64,000 bases of DNA, taken from contig JACUUH010000004.1 in NCBI GenBank assembly GCA_014859375.1, positions 17,348 to 81,347 of the forward strand. Direction: 5' to 3'. Each line of letters starts with the position of its first letter. The stretch's first letter is position 1. Source of the DNA: Gammaproteobacteria bacterium. GTDB taxonomy: Bacteria; Pseudomonadota; Gammaproteobacteria; Nitrosococcales; Methylophagaceae. The position numbers were made by a program, and so were the translations under genes. Below the pieces are notes generated by a model. It saw nothing but the letters and a program-made list of their open reading frames with translations. It was not told where the DNA came from and did no database searches. Shown piece by piece: positions 37,671 to 47,011 of the stretch.

Positions 37671-38843
37671 TTATTTTTTGTTTAATGCATGTTGGATTTG
37701 TTGACATGCCTGCAATATTAACGATCGAGGAGCGGCTATATTTAAACGCATAAAACCACTTCCCTCTCCACCAAAACTAATGCCCGGATTTAGGCCTAAT
37801 TTAGCTTTTTCAATAAATACGCGTTTAAGCTCATCATCCGTTAATTTAAGCGCTCGACAATCAAGCCAAACAAGGTAGGTTCCTTGTGATGGAATAAGCT
37901 TAATTGGGGATAATGCTTGTTCAAAAAACAGACTAACTTGTCGCCTTGTGTCATCCAAATAAACCATAAGTTGGTTTAACCAGTGCTCACCATCACGATA
38001 AGCGGCTTCAAATGCCACAATACTAAACGGATTACAGGCGCTGACATGCCATTGTTCAAACACGGCGTTAATCGCATCTCGATGCCGTTTATTATCAACA
38101 ATTAAACTTGATAAGCCAAGACCAGCAATATTAAAGGTTTTACTGGCTGAAACAGCAGTCACTATTTCGACATCATTTGTCAGTGTTGAGATTGGGATAT
38201 GTCGGTAACCTGGGAAGATCAAATCCGCATGGATCTCATCAGAAATAAGTGTGATGTCATAGCGTTTGGCAATAGCTAAAACAGCCTCTAATTCGTCTTT
38301 GTGCCACACGCGTCCGACCGGATTATGTGGTGAACAGAGTAATAATAAGGTCGCACCATCGGCTGCACATTGTTCCAAATGCGCCAGATCCATCTTGTAA
38401 TGATCACCCTCCAGCACCAACGGATTGATTAGTAACGCTCGTCCTGTTTGGGTCACGGCTGAGAAAAAAGGTGGGTAGACAGGTGATTGCACAATGACTT
38501 TATCGCCTGGTTTTGATAAAGCTAAAATTGCTGCATGCATCGATGGCACCACACCTGGGCACATAACAATTGATTTTCGATCTATCGACCAATTATGACG
38601 ACGTTCAAACCATGCTTGCATGGCGTGATACATCGATTCTGGATATAAGGTATAGCCAAAAACCGGATGTTTGGCACGTTCAACTAACGCTTGGGTCACT
38701 GCCTCTGGTGTAGCAAAATCCATATCCGCCACCCACAATGGTGTTATATCTTCGCGACCAAATACGGCTTTACGTGCATCGTATTTAACACTTGCAGTAT
38801 TGCTTCTATCAATAATTTGGTCGAAATCTATAGCCGTGGTCAT
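37671..38843 (-). CDS. PLP-dependent C-S lyase, MalY/PatB family (candidate OvoB)
   Basis: 390 residues from the ATG at 38843. The open frame runs 18 codons further up, but those codons come from an extragenic repeat. Fold-type I aminotransferase-like: ITPLWVADMDFATPEAV, SPHNPVGRVW, LISDEIHADL and the PLP-lysine motif SASKTFNIAG. The family includes cystathionine beta-lyases and sulfoxide lyases. It lies downstream of ovoA in the same direction. Ovothiol synthesis needs a PLP lyase (OvoB) to cleave the sulfoxide that OvoA makes, so OvoB is a good candidate; plain cystathionine beta-lyase is the alternative. The ribosome site is weak. Confidence 0.87.
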   Translation of the reverse strand: MTTAIDFDQIIDRSNTASVKYDARKAVFGREDITPLWVADMDFATPEAVTQALVERAKHPVFGYTLYPESMYHAMQAWFERRHNWSIDRKSIVMCPGVVPSMHAAILALSKPGDKVIVQSPVYPPFFSAVTQTGRALLINPLVLEGDHYKMDLAHLEQCAADGATLLLLCSPHNPVGRVWHKDELEAVLAIAKRYDITLISDEIHADLIFPGYRHIPISTLTNDVEIVTAVSASKTFNIAGLGLSSLIVDNKRHRDAINAVFEQWHVSACNPFSIVAFEAAYRDGEHWLNQLMVYLDDTRRQVSLFFEQALSPIKLIPSQGTYLVWLDCRALKLTDDELKRVFIEKAKLGLNPGISFGGEGSGFMRLNIAAPRSLILQACQQIQHALNKK

Positions 38844-38864
38844 TCGTTTTGCCGATAAATTACT

Positions 38865-38895
38865 AGATCCGTCATTCCCGCAGAAGCGCGGATCC
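38865..38895. repeat. Short extragenic repeat between ovoA and lyase gene
   Basis: The segment GTCATTCCCGCAGAAGCGCG, flanked by GATCC on both sides, belongs to a common class of bacterial extragenic repeats that translate as DPRFCGNDG in false upstream extensions. It explains the spurious N-terminal part of the lyase frame. Confidence 0.6.
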
Positions 38896-38987
38896 AACGA
38901 TAACGACCAGTTTCACTGCCCATGAATCTCAGCATTCGCGAGCAAGACATAACATGATCTTGTGCAAATTGCAGTGTCATCGATATT

Positions 38988-41096
38988 TCACGCTTTTTTA
39001 ACCCAAAGTGTGACATCTGACAGCGTATGCTGGAATTTGCGGCTGGTTTCTCGGATCACAAAGGGTACTTGTTGCGGTGGCGCCATTAACTCAAAGTGCT
39101 TGCCAAGTATCGTTTTAAGCCCATCTAATGTAGTCACATTTTCGCCATCTTGTTTAAAACCACCAATCCAATGTTGTTTTTTAGTATGCTCTTCCAGCCA
39201 TGTATACGGCGATGTAAGCATTAATATGCCACCGTCATTTAGACGTTGATGTATTGATTCTAAAAACAAACGTGGCTCGTAGAGTCGATCAATTAAATTA
39301 GCCGCTAAAATCAAATCATAGCCTGTGTAAATCGATTTTAAATTACAGGCATCACCTTGCAGGAACGTCACTTTATCTTTGACATCATCCAAACCAAGCT
39401 GATCTAAATGGCGTTCACGATACAAACGTAAATCACCTTCATCCGCTATGCTATAACGTACAACACCTTGCTGGGCTAATTGCACACCCAGATTAATCAG
39501 TCTTGCCGAGAAATCAATGCCGGTTACCTGATCAAACTGTTTGGCCAGTTCAAAACTGGCTCGCCCGACAGCACAGCCTAAATCTAAGGCTTTATGGGCA
39601 GGTTTATCTGCCATCGCTTTAATGGCGATGTCTGCCAATGTTTTGGGGAAATTAGCCACGCCATAATAACTATCGCCATAATGGAATTCAGCATATTCAG
39701 ATAACATTTTATCGTCTTCGTACTGTGACATCGTTTGCTCCGGTAATGGTTGTGCAACAACATAACGAAAACCGGCATGTTGGAAAAAATGTTGGCGAAA
39801 CGCATAACGTGATGAACGGCGTGTTTCATTGCCACACGATACCCATGAACCACCCTTAAACAGGTTGTGGCGACCGTCATAGGTTGGCATTGTAAAATCA
39901 TCATAGAATGGATGCACTTTAAAGCCATCAAATGGATAAATGGGCGTTTCTGTCCATTGCCAGACATTACCGATCACATCATTAAGATCACCATGTGAAA
40001 ATAATGTGACGGGGCACGATGATGCAAAATGATCTAAATGCAGATTAGCGTTAGCAGGCTTACTATCAAGTTCAGTTATGCCAGCATAATCATACATACG
40101 ATACCATTCGTCTTCAGAAGGCAATCGCACTACAAGTCCTGTTTTCTGAGCTTTCCAATTACAAAATGCTTTGGCTTCATGGTAATTGACCTCAACCGGC
40201 CAATCCCATGGCATAGACACAAGCTCTGTCATCAAACGACATTGCCAACCTTGTGCTGATTGTACCCAAAATGTCGGATGCTCGGCCTTAGTAAAATTGC
40301 GCCATTTCAAGCCTTGTTCTAACCAAAAACCGTCTTCTTGATAACCGCCATCTTCAACAAAAGCCAGAAACTCATGATTGCTAACCAGAAATTTACTGGC
40401 TTGAAAGGCATTAACATCTGACTGATGCTGACCATATTCATTGTCCCAGCCATAAATATCATCATCATAAGCTTTACCTAAGGTGACATTTCCAGCTGGA
40501 ACATCAACTAGGATATTAGTCGGAACCTGTTGTGTAATCTGACATGGCTGCCAATCAGAATGCGATTGCAACCAATCAAGATTTTGCTGACGAATTAATA
40601 CTGACGAGGTTTCAATGTGAATTTGTTCATGCTCAATTCCCATCAAGATTGTCCACCATGGGTTATCCCAATCGATAGGTAAAGTCAGTGGAGCTGTAGC
40701 AATAATCTCATTAATGAGAGCACGTACTTGTTGGCGGTAGTCTTTTACCGCTCCAATTGATGGCCACTCATAGTTGGCTTCATTGAGGTCATCCCAACTC
40801 ATCTCATCGACACCGATAGCAAATATGGACTCAAATTTAGGGTTAATACGTTGTTCAATTAAACCCGCTAAAATCAGTTTATTAACAAAAAAAGTGGCGG
40901 TATGGCCATAATAAAAAATCAATGGATGGCGTAATGGAATTGGTGGCTGATAGAAAGCTCGGGGATCGTTTAGTGTTTCAAATAACGATTCATATCGATC
41001 AGATGTTGCATTGTAGTAAGTTGCTATTTCTTGACGTTTCGCTTCGATATCGCTGCCTGATAACAAAGGCGTTCTCACATACTGAGCGGCTGACAT
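38988..41096 (-). CDS. ovoA: 5-histidylcysteine sulfoxide synthase / methyltransferase OvoA
   Basis: A 702-residue two-domain enzyme of ovothiol biosynthesis. The N-terminal DinB-like part has the iron ligands HEQIHIE (HX3HXE, His156, His160, Glu162) with His65. The middle formylglycine-enzyme-like sulfoxide synthase domain has GNVWQWTETP, FKGGSWVSCGNETRRSSRYAF and HAGFRYV. The C-terminal SAM methyltransferase starts near residue 465 with KALDLGCAVGRASFELA. It joins cysteine to C5 of histidine and later methylates the imidazole. Its length matches full OvoA with fused methyltransferase, not EgtB. It is followed by the candidate OvoB lyase and preceded by an aldolase-like gene after 74 bp. Confidence 0.93.
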   Translation of the reverse strand: MSAAQYVRTPLLSGSDIEAKRQEIATYYNATSDRYESLFETLNDPRAFYQPPIPLRHPLIFYYGHTATFFVNKLILAGLIEQRINPKFESIFAIGVDEMSWDDLNEANYEWPSIGAVKDYRQQVRALINEIIATAPLTLPIDWDNPWWTILMGIEHEQIHIETSSVLIRQQNLDWLQSHSDWQPCQITQQVPTNILVDVPAGNVTLGKAYDDDIYGWDNEYGQHQSDVNAFQASKFLVSNHEFLAFVEDGGYQEDGFWLEQGLKWRNFTKAEHPTFWVQSAQGWQCRLMTELVSMPWDWPVEVNYHEAKAFCNWKAQKTGLVVRLPSEDEWYRMYDYAGITELDSKPANANLHLDHFASSCPVTLFSHGDLNDVIGNVWQWTETPIYPFDGFKVHPFYDDFTMPTYDGRHNLFKGGSWVSCGNETRRSSRYAFRQHFFQHAGFRYVVAQPLPEQTMSQYEDDKMLSEYAEFHYGDSYYGVANFPKTLADIAIKAMADKPAHKALDLGCAVGRASFELAKQFDQVTGIDFSARLINLGVQLAQQGVVRYSIADEGDLRLYRERHLDQLGLDDVKDKVTFLQGDACNLKSIYTGYDLILAANLIDRLYEPRLFLESIHQRLNDGGILMLTSPYTWLEEHTKKQHWIGGFKQDGENVTTLDGLKTILGKHFELMAPPQQVPFVIRETSRKFQHTLSDVTLWVKKA

Positions 41097-41170
41097 TTAA
41101 ACTTCCTTTCTATTTCAAAAATTATAAGACTAGACTGCATAGCTGACGTTACATTAAGCACCATGAGCAA

Positions 41171-41731
41171 TTAGTTTACTTGTCTGGCTAGCCATGCCGT
41201 TTTGGCGGATAACTCAACCGAACAACTCCACTTATAAGCAAGGTTAATTGTTGCTGCACTAGCATAGACACCATGACCACGAACCACAGCCACTTTATGC
41301 GCTTTAAGTGACTCACTCACCGCTACGGGTGCCAGTTCAACATAACGTTCAAATGGAATTGAAATCACCGGCACATTGGGAAAGTAATATTGCCCTTCAA
41401 AATCGATTGGAACAAAGTCCTTGCCATTTAGTGTTAATGCCACTGTGTATGGACCATGGCTATGAAATACTGCCCGTGCGTGAGGATTGCGCTGATAGAT
41501 TTGGATATGCAATGCTGCATCCAATGATGCCCCAGTTTCAACCAGACCATCACTATGACAGCAAACCAAATCATCGGCATGTAAGGTATCAGCACAACAT
41601 CCGGTTGGTGTAACCCAGATTTCATCATGCCAACGAAATGAGGCATTACCACTATGGGAGTCATTACAACCATATTGGCGTAACCACATATAATGTTGCA
41701 CCAAGTCACGTTTTAATTGTTCACGACTCAT
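41171..41731 (-). CDS. Class II aldolase/adducin family protein
   Basis: 186 residues. The family binds zinc with three His and includes L-fuculose-phosphate aldolase and methylthioribulose-phosphate dehydratase. Here: SGNASFRW, WVTPTGCCADTL, VFHSHGPYTVALTL (HxH) and VVRGHGVYA. It is shorter than typical enzymes (about 205-230), mainly at the ends. Its start overlaps the TPR gene by 11 bp, so it is coupled to the TonB cluster; ovoA follows after 74 bp. The substrate cannot be told from sequence; the link to either neighbour may be accidental. Confidence 0.82.
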   Translation of the reverse strand: MSREQLKRDLVQHYMWLRQYGCNDSHSGNASFRWHDEIWVTPTGCCADTLHADDLVCCHSDGLVETGASLDAALHIQIYQRNPHARAVFHSHGPYTVALTLNGKDFVPIDFEGQYYFPNVPVISIPFERYVELAPVAVSESLKAHKVAVVRGHGVYASAATINLAYKWSCSVELSAKTAWLARQVN

Positions 41732-42956
41732 TTTGAGCTATCTCTTGCAACTGCTGTTCAACATGACGCAACCATTGCCCAGCTTGGAAGCGTTCATTTT
41801 CATAAGCAACGGCTTGACTAAATAAAGACTTGGATTGAGTTAACTGGCCTAGATGAAACTGGGTCATACCGAGCAATAACAGTGCAGCGCCTTTTTTGTC
41901 ATTTTCAAGCTTTTCGACACTTTTAGCTAACGGTTCGCTGGCTTTTTGCCACTGTTCAAGTGCAAATAACACCCGACCATATTTCAAATAGGCTTCACCA
42001 CTATCGTCCAATTGCGCTATTTTCTCTAATACCTCTGCTGCTTTTTCAGTTTCTTTTGCGGCCAGCCAGCTATCAGCTAGTCGATTCAGATTTTCACTAT
42101 TAGTTTGAATAATGCCTTTATTAATTGCATCTGAAAGTAGTTGAGCTGATTTGAATGGTATAGCTAAATAACGATACATATCAGCCAAGCTAATCAGAGT
42201 TTTACTATCGCCTAGTTCCAAACGCTGTGCTAATGATTTAACCGCTAATGCACTAAATTCTTTGCTTTGTTGTAAATACAAAGCCGTTAATTGCTGCCAA
42301 TAATTTTGTTGGTATGGATAGCGAGTAATTAAGGTTTCCAATACCGTAATAGCGGCTTTATATTGCTTTAGCTCTAAGTGGGCCGATAATAAAAGCTGAA
42401 ACCACGCCTCTTTGGCAGAAGGATCATGTTTAATCGCAGTTGTTATATGCGTTATCGTATTTTTATAATTTTTAATTCTATAGTTGGCACTGGCCAGTAA
42501 AACATAGGCACTATTCGGTGGTTTTTTCTCAGCTTTTAACCACTGTTCTAATAAAGCAATGCCTGCTTTATAGTCTTCATTAGCCAATACTATCTGTGCC
42601 AAATTATAACGCAGATCATGACTGACTTTTTCTGGCAAGGCATTACTCGCCAGTGCTTTTTTGAATGCAATCGCTGCTTTGTTATAGTCTTGTTTTGATG
42701 AGAATAAATAGCCTAAAGTTTGTTCAACAACTGCACGGTCATAACTATCCTCAGCTGTTTGTTTGATCAATGCATTTAATTTGGTCTCTGCATCCGCATA
42801 GTTTTCTGCCGCCATCAATTGTTGAGCCACACTGAGTGCTTTATAGGTTTTTTCACTCAATAAGTACTGCTTGTCCTCATCATTTTTTGCCATAGCAGTC
42901 ATCGACGATAAGGTCAAAACTATAAGGAACAATACTAATCGACTCATATTCACCAT
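41721..42956 (-). CDS. Secreted TPR-repeat protein of TonB cluster
   Basis: 411 residues from the ATG at 42956, just after the tonB stop; an ATG 3 codons in is also possible. It has an N-terminal signal peptide (LVLFLIVLTLSSMTAMA), then a solenoid of tetratricopeptide repeats, for example AENYADAETKLNALIKQ, KQDYNKAAIAFKKAL, EDYKAGIALLEQWL and EQWQKASEPLAKSV. A TPR protein in this position is known from the Vibrio/Shewanella TtpC-TonB2 type clusters. It is probably periplasmic and scaffolds the TonB system; the exact role is unknown. Confidence 0.86.
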   Translation of the reverse strand: MVNMSRLVLFLIVLTLSSMTAMAKNDEDKQYLLSEKTYKALSVAQQLMAAENYADAETKLNALIKQTAEDSYDRAVVEQTLGYLFSSKQDYNKAAIAFKKALASNALPEKVSHDLRYNLAQIVLANEDYKAGIALLEQWLKAEKKPPNSAYVLLASANYRIKNYKNTITHITTAIKHDPSAKEAWFQLLLSAHLELKQYKAAITVLETLITRYPYQQNYWQQLTALYLQQSKEFSALAVKSLAQRLELGDSKTLISLADMYRYLAIPFKSAQLLSDAINKGIIQTNSENLNRLADSWLAAKETEKAAEVLEKIAQLDDSGEAYLKYGRVLFALEQWQKASEPLAKSVEKLENDKKGAALLLLGMTQFHLGQLTQSKSLFSQAVAYENERFQAGQWLRHVEQQLQEIAQNES

Positions 42957-42957
42957 G

Positions 42958-43617
42958 TTACTTTGATAATGTGAACACAATTTCTTGTGTTGCTTGGCGT
43001 TCTACAGGCTGACCATCAACGACCTGTGGTTTAAATTTCCATTTCAAAATCGCAGTTAATGCCGATTGATCAAATATATTTTCGGGTGTTGCTTTAACCA
43101 CAACCGGATCACGGACCTGTCCATCTTTTGTAATCGTAAATGATACCGTTACCACACCTTCAATCCCTCTACGCTGAGCGACACGAGGATATTTCGGTGG
43201 CATACGAACCAGCGGTATAACTTCATCATTCATAGCAGGCATCGCTGTCGGTGCTGGTGGTGCTGGCGTTGTTACCGGTGCAGCTGAAAAATCACCAATA
43301 TAAGGGCCACCAGCAATATTAAGTGGCACATCGATACGAGGCATATCCAATTTCGGCGCTGGCGTATTCGGTTTATTCGCCTGGGGCGCAGGTGCTTTAG
43401 GTGGTGGTGGTGGCTTTTTAGGTGGTGGCGGTTTTTTCGGTAATTCGCGTTTTTTAGTTTCGGGTGTTGTTTCACGTTTTAAGCGAACAAAATCCAATAA
43501 GCGAATATCTTCAGTCAGATGCCGTTCAATGCTATTTGATGATGTCATGTGTTGCATCAATGCAAACAAGCCAAAATTGATCAGCAACGCAATAATGAGA
43601 CCGATAGTTAAACGCAT
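42958..43617 (-). CDS. TonB energy-transducing protein
   Basis: 219 residues. One N-terminal membrane anchor (about 4-22) is followed by a Lys-Pro-rich spacer (about 50-85) that spans the periplasm. The C-terminal TonB domain (about 130-219) has PPKYPRVAQRRGIEGVVTV and LTAILKWKFKP. It transmits proton-motive force from ExbB-ExbD to outer-membrane receptors. The short spacer and the gene order place it in the TonB2 group. It follows exbD by 12 bp. No TonB-dependent receptor gene is in the window. Confidence 0.93.
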   Translation of the reverse strand: MRLTIGLIIALLINFGLFALMQHMTSSNSIERHLTEDIRLLDFVRLKRETTPETKKRELPKKPPPPKKPPPPPKAPAPQANKPNTPAPKLDMPRIDVPLNIAGGPYIGDFSAAPVTTPAPPAPTAMPAMNDEVIPLVRMPPKYPRVAQRRGIEGVVTVSFTITKDGQVRDPVVVKATPENIFDQSALTAILKWKFKPQVVDGQPVERQATQEIVFTLSK

Positions 43618-43629
43618 TAATGTTGTTCC

Positions 43630-44037
43630 TTAATCGCGTTCAGCTGCGATCGAAACATTAGCAACTCCAGCAAGACGCGCTTGATCCATCACTTCAATTA
43701 ACAAGCCGGTTTTAGCCTCTTTATCAGCTAATATAATGACAGATCCTTCAGGGTTTTCAGCATGCATACGTTCAACATTAGCCCGAACAGCACGTTGATC
43801 TATCTGACGACCATCCATCCATACTTCACCATTGGGCTTAATTGCAATCAGGATATTAGCTAACTCTTTTTGTACGGCAGTTTTGGCTGAGGGGCGACTG
43901 ATATCAACCCCGGTTTCTTTAACAAATGAGGTAGTCACAATAAAAAATATCAATAATATAAATACCATATCGATCAATGGCGTCATATTAACTTCGGCTA
44001 TAGCACCACTTTGGCGGCGTGAGTGACGATGTCTCAT
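43630..44037 (-). CDS. ExbD-type biopolymer transport protein
   Basis: A 135-residue ExbD/TolR-family protein. One membrane helix (about 20-42) carries the proton-handling Asp in MTPLIDMVFILLIFF. The periplasmic domain has VWMDGRQID and VIILADKEAKTGLL. With the ExbB-like protein it forms the proton channel powering TonB. It lies 16 bp after the exbB gene. Confidence 0.94.
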   Translation of the reverse strand: MRHRHSRRQSGAIAEVNMTPLIDMVFILLIFFIVTTSFVKETGVDISRPSAKTAVQKELANILIAIKPNGEVWMDGRQIDQRAVRANVERMHAENPEGSVIILADKEAKTGLLIEVMDQARLAGVANVSIAAERD

Positions 44038-44053
44038 AATCTATGCTCTACCT

Positions 44054-44578
44054 TTAATCTCGACGTAAGGCACCGGCGACATTATCAACCGTACGTGCCA
44101 CACGCTGTTCTAATTGAGTACTAAAATACATGCCTGACAATGCTGCCAATAAGCCACCCATCGTAGTAATTAATGCGACCGAAATACCGCCCGCCATGCC
44201 TCGTGCATTACCTGTACCAAACACAGTTAACACATCAAAGGTTTCAATCATGCCCGCGACTGTGCCTAACAAACCCAGCATAGGCAAGGCAACAATCAAA
44301 GTACGAATCGACATCAAATAGCGTTTTAGTTCTATCGCATTTTCAGCAATCATGCCTTGACGAATTTGTTGTGCATACCAGCTAATGCGATCAGAACGTG
44401 CATACCATTCGTCTATATATTTTTTTAGCTGTTTGGGGTGAATAACATAAACAAACACATAACGTTCGACGATGAGCGTCCACATCACTATTGAGGTCAA
44501 TAAAATGACCCACAATATCACTCCGCCACTTTCTAGTAGCAGTTGAATATCAAATAAACTAGTTGCCAGTGTTTCCAT
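44054..44578 (-). CDS. ExbB-type proton channel protein (small)
   Basis: 174 residues from the ATG at 44578, preceded by GAGCAG; an ATG four codons upstream is possible. A MotA/TolQ/ExbB family protein with three membrane helices: LLESGGVILWVILLTSIVMW, then LIVALPMLGLLGTVAGMIETF and GISVALITTMGGLLAALSG. It corresponds to ExbB2 of TonB2 systems. It overlaps the end of the larger ExbB-like gene by 20 bp. Confidence 0.92.
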   Translation of the reverse strand: METLATSLFDIQLLLESGGVILWVILLTSIVMWTLIVERYVFVYVIHPKQLKKYIDEWYARSDRISWYAQQIRQGMIAENAIELKRYLMSIRTLIVALPMLGLLGTVAGMIETFDVLTVFGTGNARGMAGGISVALITTMGGLLAALSGMYFSTQLEQRVARTVDNVAGALRRD

Positions 44579-45917
44579 ACTGCTCTGCATTTCGTGCGAC
44601 TAAGGACGCACTTTCTTCATCTAAAATTTGTACCAAACGATTACTTTTGCTTGATAGCGCACTGTGCATTAACAAAATGGGAATAGCTACTGCTAGCCCT
44701 AACTCAGTCGTGACCAATGCTTGAGAAATACCACCTGACATCAGTTTTGGATCGCCCGTACCAAATAAGGTGATTGACTGAAATGTTTCAATCATGCCCG
44801 ACACCGTACCTAATAATCCCAGCATCGGTGCAATTGCAGCCAAAATAGCCAAAGTGACCAAACCTCGTTCAATTTTAGGAATTTCTCGCAAGATTGCTTC
44901 ATCTAATTTCAACTGCAAGGTTTCAAAGTCATGAGCAAGACTATCGTTATAAACAGCCAAAATACGACCCAGTGGGTTTGAAAGACTCGCCTGTTTTTGT
45001 TTTTGTTGCCTAGCAACACCACGACCAACCAGAAACAATGTTAAAAAACGTTGGATCGCGACTAATAAACCAATTGCTCCTAAGCCTACGATAATAAAGC
45101 CGATCCAGCCTCCTTGTTCGATACGTTCTTTCAGATTAGGTGCTTGCACTAACAGCGCCATAATCGCACCACGGGTCGGGTCAACCACTGCAGCTTGCAA
45201 GGTTCCATCTGTCGTTTTTTCAAAATCGGAAATGACATGTCGCAAACGATCCACTGGTTGACGACCAAGTTCAACCAAATTTCCTGTTTCTGATAAATAG
45301 CGTAAAAATTTGCCTTCACTAAATGCCGAGAACACGCCAATACGTGTTACTTCGCGATCTTCGACTTTTCCTTCTGCCGTAATCACAGGCGATTGAAAAC
45401 GCGTTACTTTGGCTGATTCCGTCATCTCTTCCTGTAACAATAACCAAAATTCGCGTAATTCTGAAATTGTAGGTTGTTGTTTGCGTTCAGCAAGCGATTT
45501 TAAAAAACTGGCTCTATGTGGTTTTTGAACAGAAATCATTGAGCTTTCTAACACACCACGACTGTCATTAGCCATTTGTCTAACTGTGCCAAATAACTCG
45601 CCTAAGGAGCCTGATTTTTCTTGTAATAATGCTTCACGATTTGCCAGGGCTTTTTCCTGATCTTGAAAGGCCAGATTAAGCAGGGCGGTTTGCTGTTCTT
45701 CAAATGCTAATTGCGCTTTTGCTTGCGCTAACAAGCGAGCTTGATCATCTCGCGCTGTTACAAATTCTGCTTCACGTAATTTATTTTGTTGTTGTTCCAA
45801 TACTCGTTCACGTTTTACTTGCTCAAGCAAGGCATCAAGATCACCGGGTTTGTCAGCGGCATAACTTAGTGAGCACGCAAAAATAAACAGTATTATAACT
45901 GAACTTAGTTGTTTCAT
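44559..45917 (-). CDS. TtpC-like large MotA/TolQ/ExbB protein
   Basis: 452 residues. It has a signal peptide (about 1-20), then a periplasmic coiled coil rich in Glu, Gln and Ala (about 25-115) and a linker. The C-terminal ExbB-like channel domain (about 270-450) has WIGFIIVGLGAIGLLVAIQ and PMLGLLGTVSGMIETF. In Vibrio, TtpC of this layout is essential for TonB2 function. Its start overlaps the stop of the DUF3450 gene by 4 bp, and it is followed by exbB, exbD and tonB, the typical order. Confidence 0.9.
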   Translation of the reverse strand: MKQLSSVIILFIFACSLSYAADKPGDLDALLEQVKRERVLEQQQNKLREAEFVTARDDQARLLAQAKAQLAFEEQQTALLNLAFQDQEKALANREALLQEKSGSLGELFGTVRQMANDSRGVLESSMISVQKPHRASFLKSLAERKQQPTISELREFWLLLQEEMTESAKVTRFQSPVITAEGKVEDREVTRIGVFSAFSEGKFLRYLSETGNLVELGRQPVDRLRHVISDFEKTTDGTLQAAVVDPTRGAIMALLVQAPNLKERIEQGGWIGFIIVGLGAIGLLVAIQRFLTLFLVGRGVARQQKQKQASLSNPLGRILAVYNDSLAHDFETLQLKLDEAILREIPKIERGLVTLAILAAIAPMLGLLGTVSGMIETFQSITLFGTGDPKLMSGGISQALVTTELGLAVAIPILLMHSALSSKSNRLVQILDEESASLVARNAEQYGNTGN

Positions 45918-46693
45918 TGTGCAGCCTCCACCGTGTTAACGGGCAACACCAGTAAATCAGGAGGTAATTGTTTGCTTGCAACCTTCAAGGCTTGATCGAC
46001 AGATTGTCGATATGAATTATCTAACTGTATCCATTGCTGAGATTTTTTGTCCCACATGCCAACTTGTTGCCGGTCCAGGGTTAAATAATACAAACTGACG
46101 CGACCGATACGAATAAAATCAACGGTTCTCGTGTTATCTGTCATGGTCATTTCACCTTGATAGGCTTCAATAGTACGACCATATTCTGTTTCAACTTGAT
46201 AGGCCTCTAAAATGCGACGGTACTTTTCTGAAATGGTCACATCAGCTCGTTCCATCAATGTTTGCAACTGAACAACGCGAGCATTACGCTCTTCCGGTAA
46301 AAATGGAATATCAAGCGCAACAAATTGCGCCATGACATCAATCATATTAAGCATTAATGGCACAATCTCGCGTTGCGTACTTTCAATGTTACGCAATTGC
46401 AGATCGATTGAATCCAGTTCTTTTTTTTGCGAGACCACTAATTTATCAAGCTGATCGTTATAGGCATGAAGACTATCTGTTTGCCGTAAAACATCACGGT
46501 ATTCAGCCAACATTTGTTGGGTTTCATCTGAAAGCGTATCAACTTGTTGTTGCGACTTTTGTGCTGCTATATCTGTTTCAACCTGGGTCGAGATTGCTTG
46601 TTCAAGCGTATCGGCTGAGGACATAATTGGAAGCACGAGGATCAGCACAGCTCCTAACCAGTGAGGCTTGCTCCATTTATTTTTGTTCTGCAT
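45914..46693 (-). CDS. DUF3450 periplasmic coiled-coil protein
   Basis: 259 residues from the ATG at 46693, which has GGAA 6 bp upstream. A signal peptide (WLGAVLILVLPIMSSA) is followed by a long coiled coil (TQVETDIAAQKSQQQVDTL...). The conserved core of DUF3450 follows (LMLNMIDVMAQFVALDIPF, then ERNARVVQLQTLMERADVT, KYRRILEAYQVETEYGRTIEAY). Function unknown. It is consistently the first gene of TtpC-ExbB-ExbD-TonB clusters. It starts a co-directional series that continues through tonB and probably to ovoA. Confidence 0.9.
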   Translation of the reverse strand: MQNKNKWSKPHWLGAVLILVLPIMSSADTLEQAISTQVETDIAAQKSQQQVDTLSDETQQMLAEYRDVLRQTDSLHAYNDQLDKLVVSQKKELDSIDLQLRNIESTQREIVPLMLNMIDVMAQFVALDIPFLPEERNARVVQLQTLMERADVTISEKYRRILEAYQVETEYGRTIEAYQGEMTMTDNTRTVDFIRIGRVSLYYLTLDRQQVGMWDKKSQQWIQLDNSYRQSVDQALKVASKQLPPDLLVLPVNTVEAAQ

Positions 46694-46980
46694 AACTGTT
46701 TCCATCTAATTAGGAATGACAACTGCCATTGCATGTCAAATTGAGACAGCAATAGTAACAAGAGAAATCAATACTGGGAACGCAAAATGTGATCAAGAAA
46801 GAAGTTGATCGTCGAACAACGGAGAACGCAGATCTAATTTTTGCCAAAAAGCAGTAACCAGAATCACGTGTTCTAATGGCCGGTGTTGTTGTTGGGTTAA
46901 AACCCAACCCTCAACCGAGTTGTCATCCTATGCTTGCAGTTGATGCCTTGCTATGAGGTGGTTAGAGCAGATCACAAGCA
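46694..46980. other. Intergenic region upstream of TonB cluster
   Basis: About 290 bp expected to hold the minus-strand promoter of the DUF3450 gene. It contains a palindrome GTTGGGTTAAAACCCAAC at about 46891-46908. An open frame at 46710-46907 shows no coding character. No known operator (for example a Fur box) could be supported. Confidence 0.45.
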
Positions 46981-47011
46981 AAAAAAAAGCCAGACTATAA
47001 AAGTCTGGCTT
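46981..47011 (-). terminator. Rho-independent terminator downstream of response regulator
   Basis: A 10-bp stem (AAGCCAGACT 46987-46996, complement 47002-47011), loop ATAAA, followed on the minus strand by nine or more T. It lies 170 bp after the response-regulator stop, an unusually long 3' region. Confidence 0.9.

Noticed and set aside
38844..38897. 18-residue N-terminal extension of the PLP lyase
   Set aside because: Encoded by a common extragenic repeat (DPRFCGNDG translation).
46710..46907. 65-codon minus-strand frame
   Set aside because: Odd composition (many Cys/Ser/Thr), no ribosome site, and it lies where the TonB-cluster promoter is expected.
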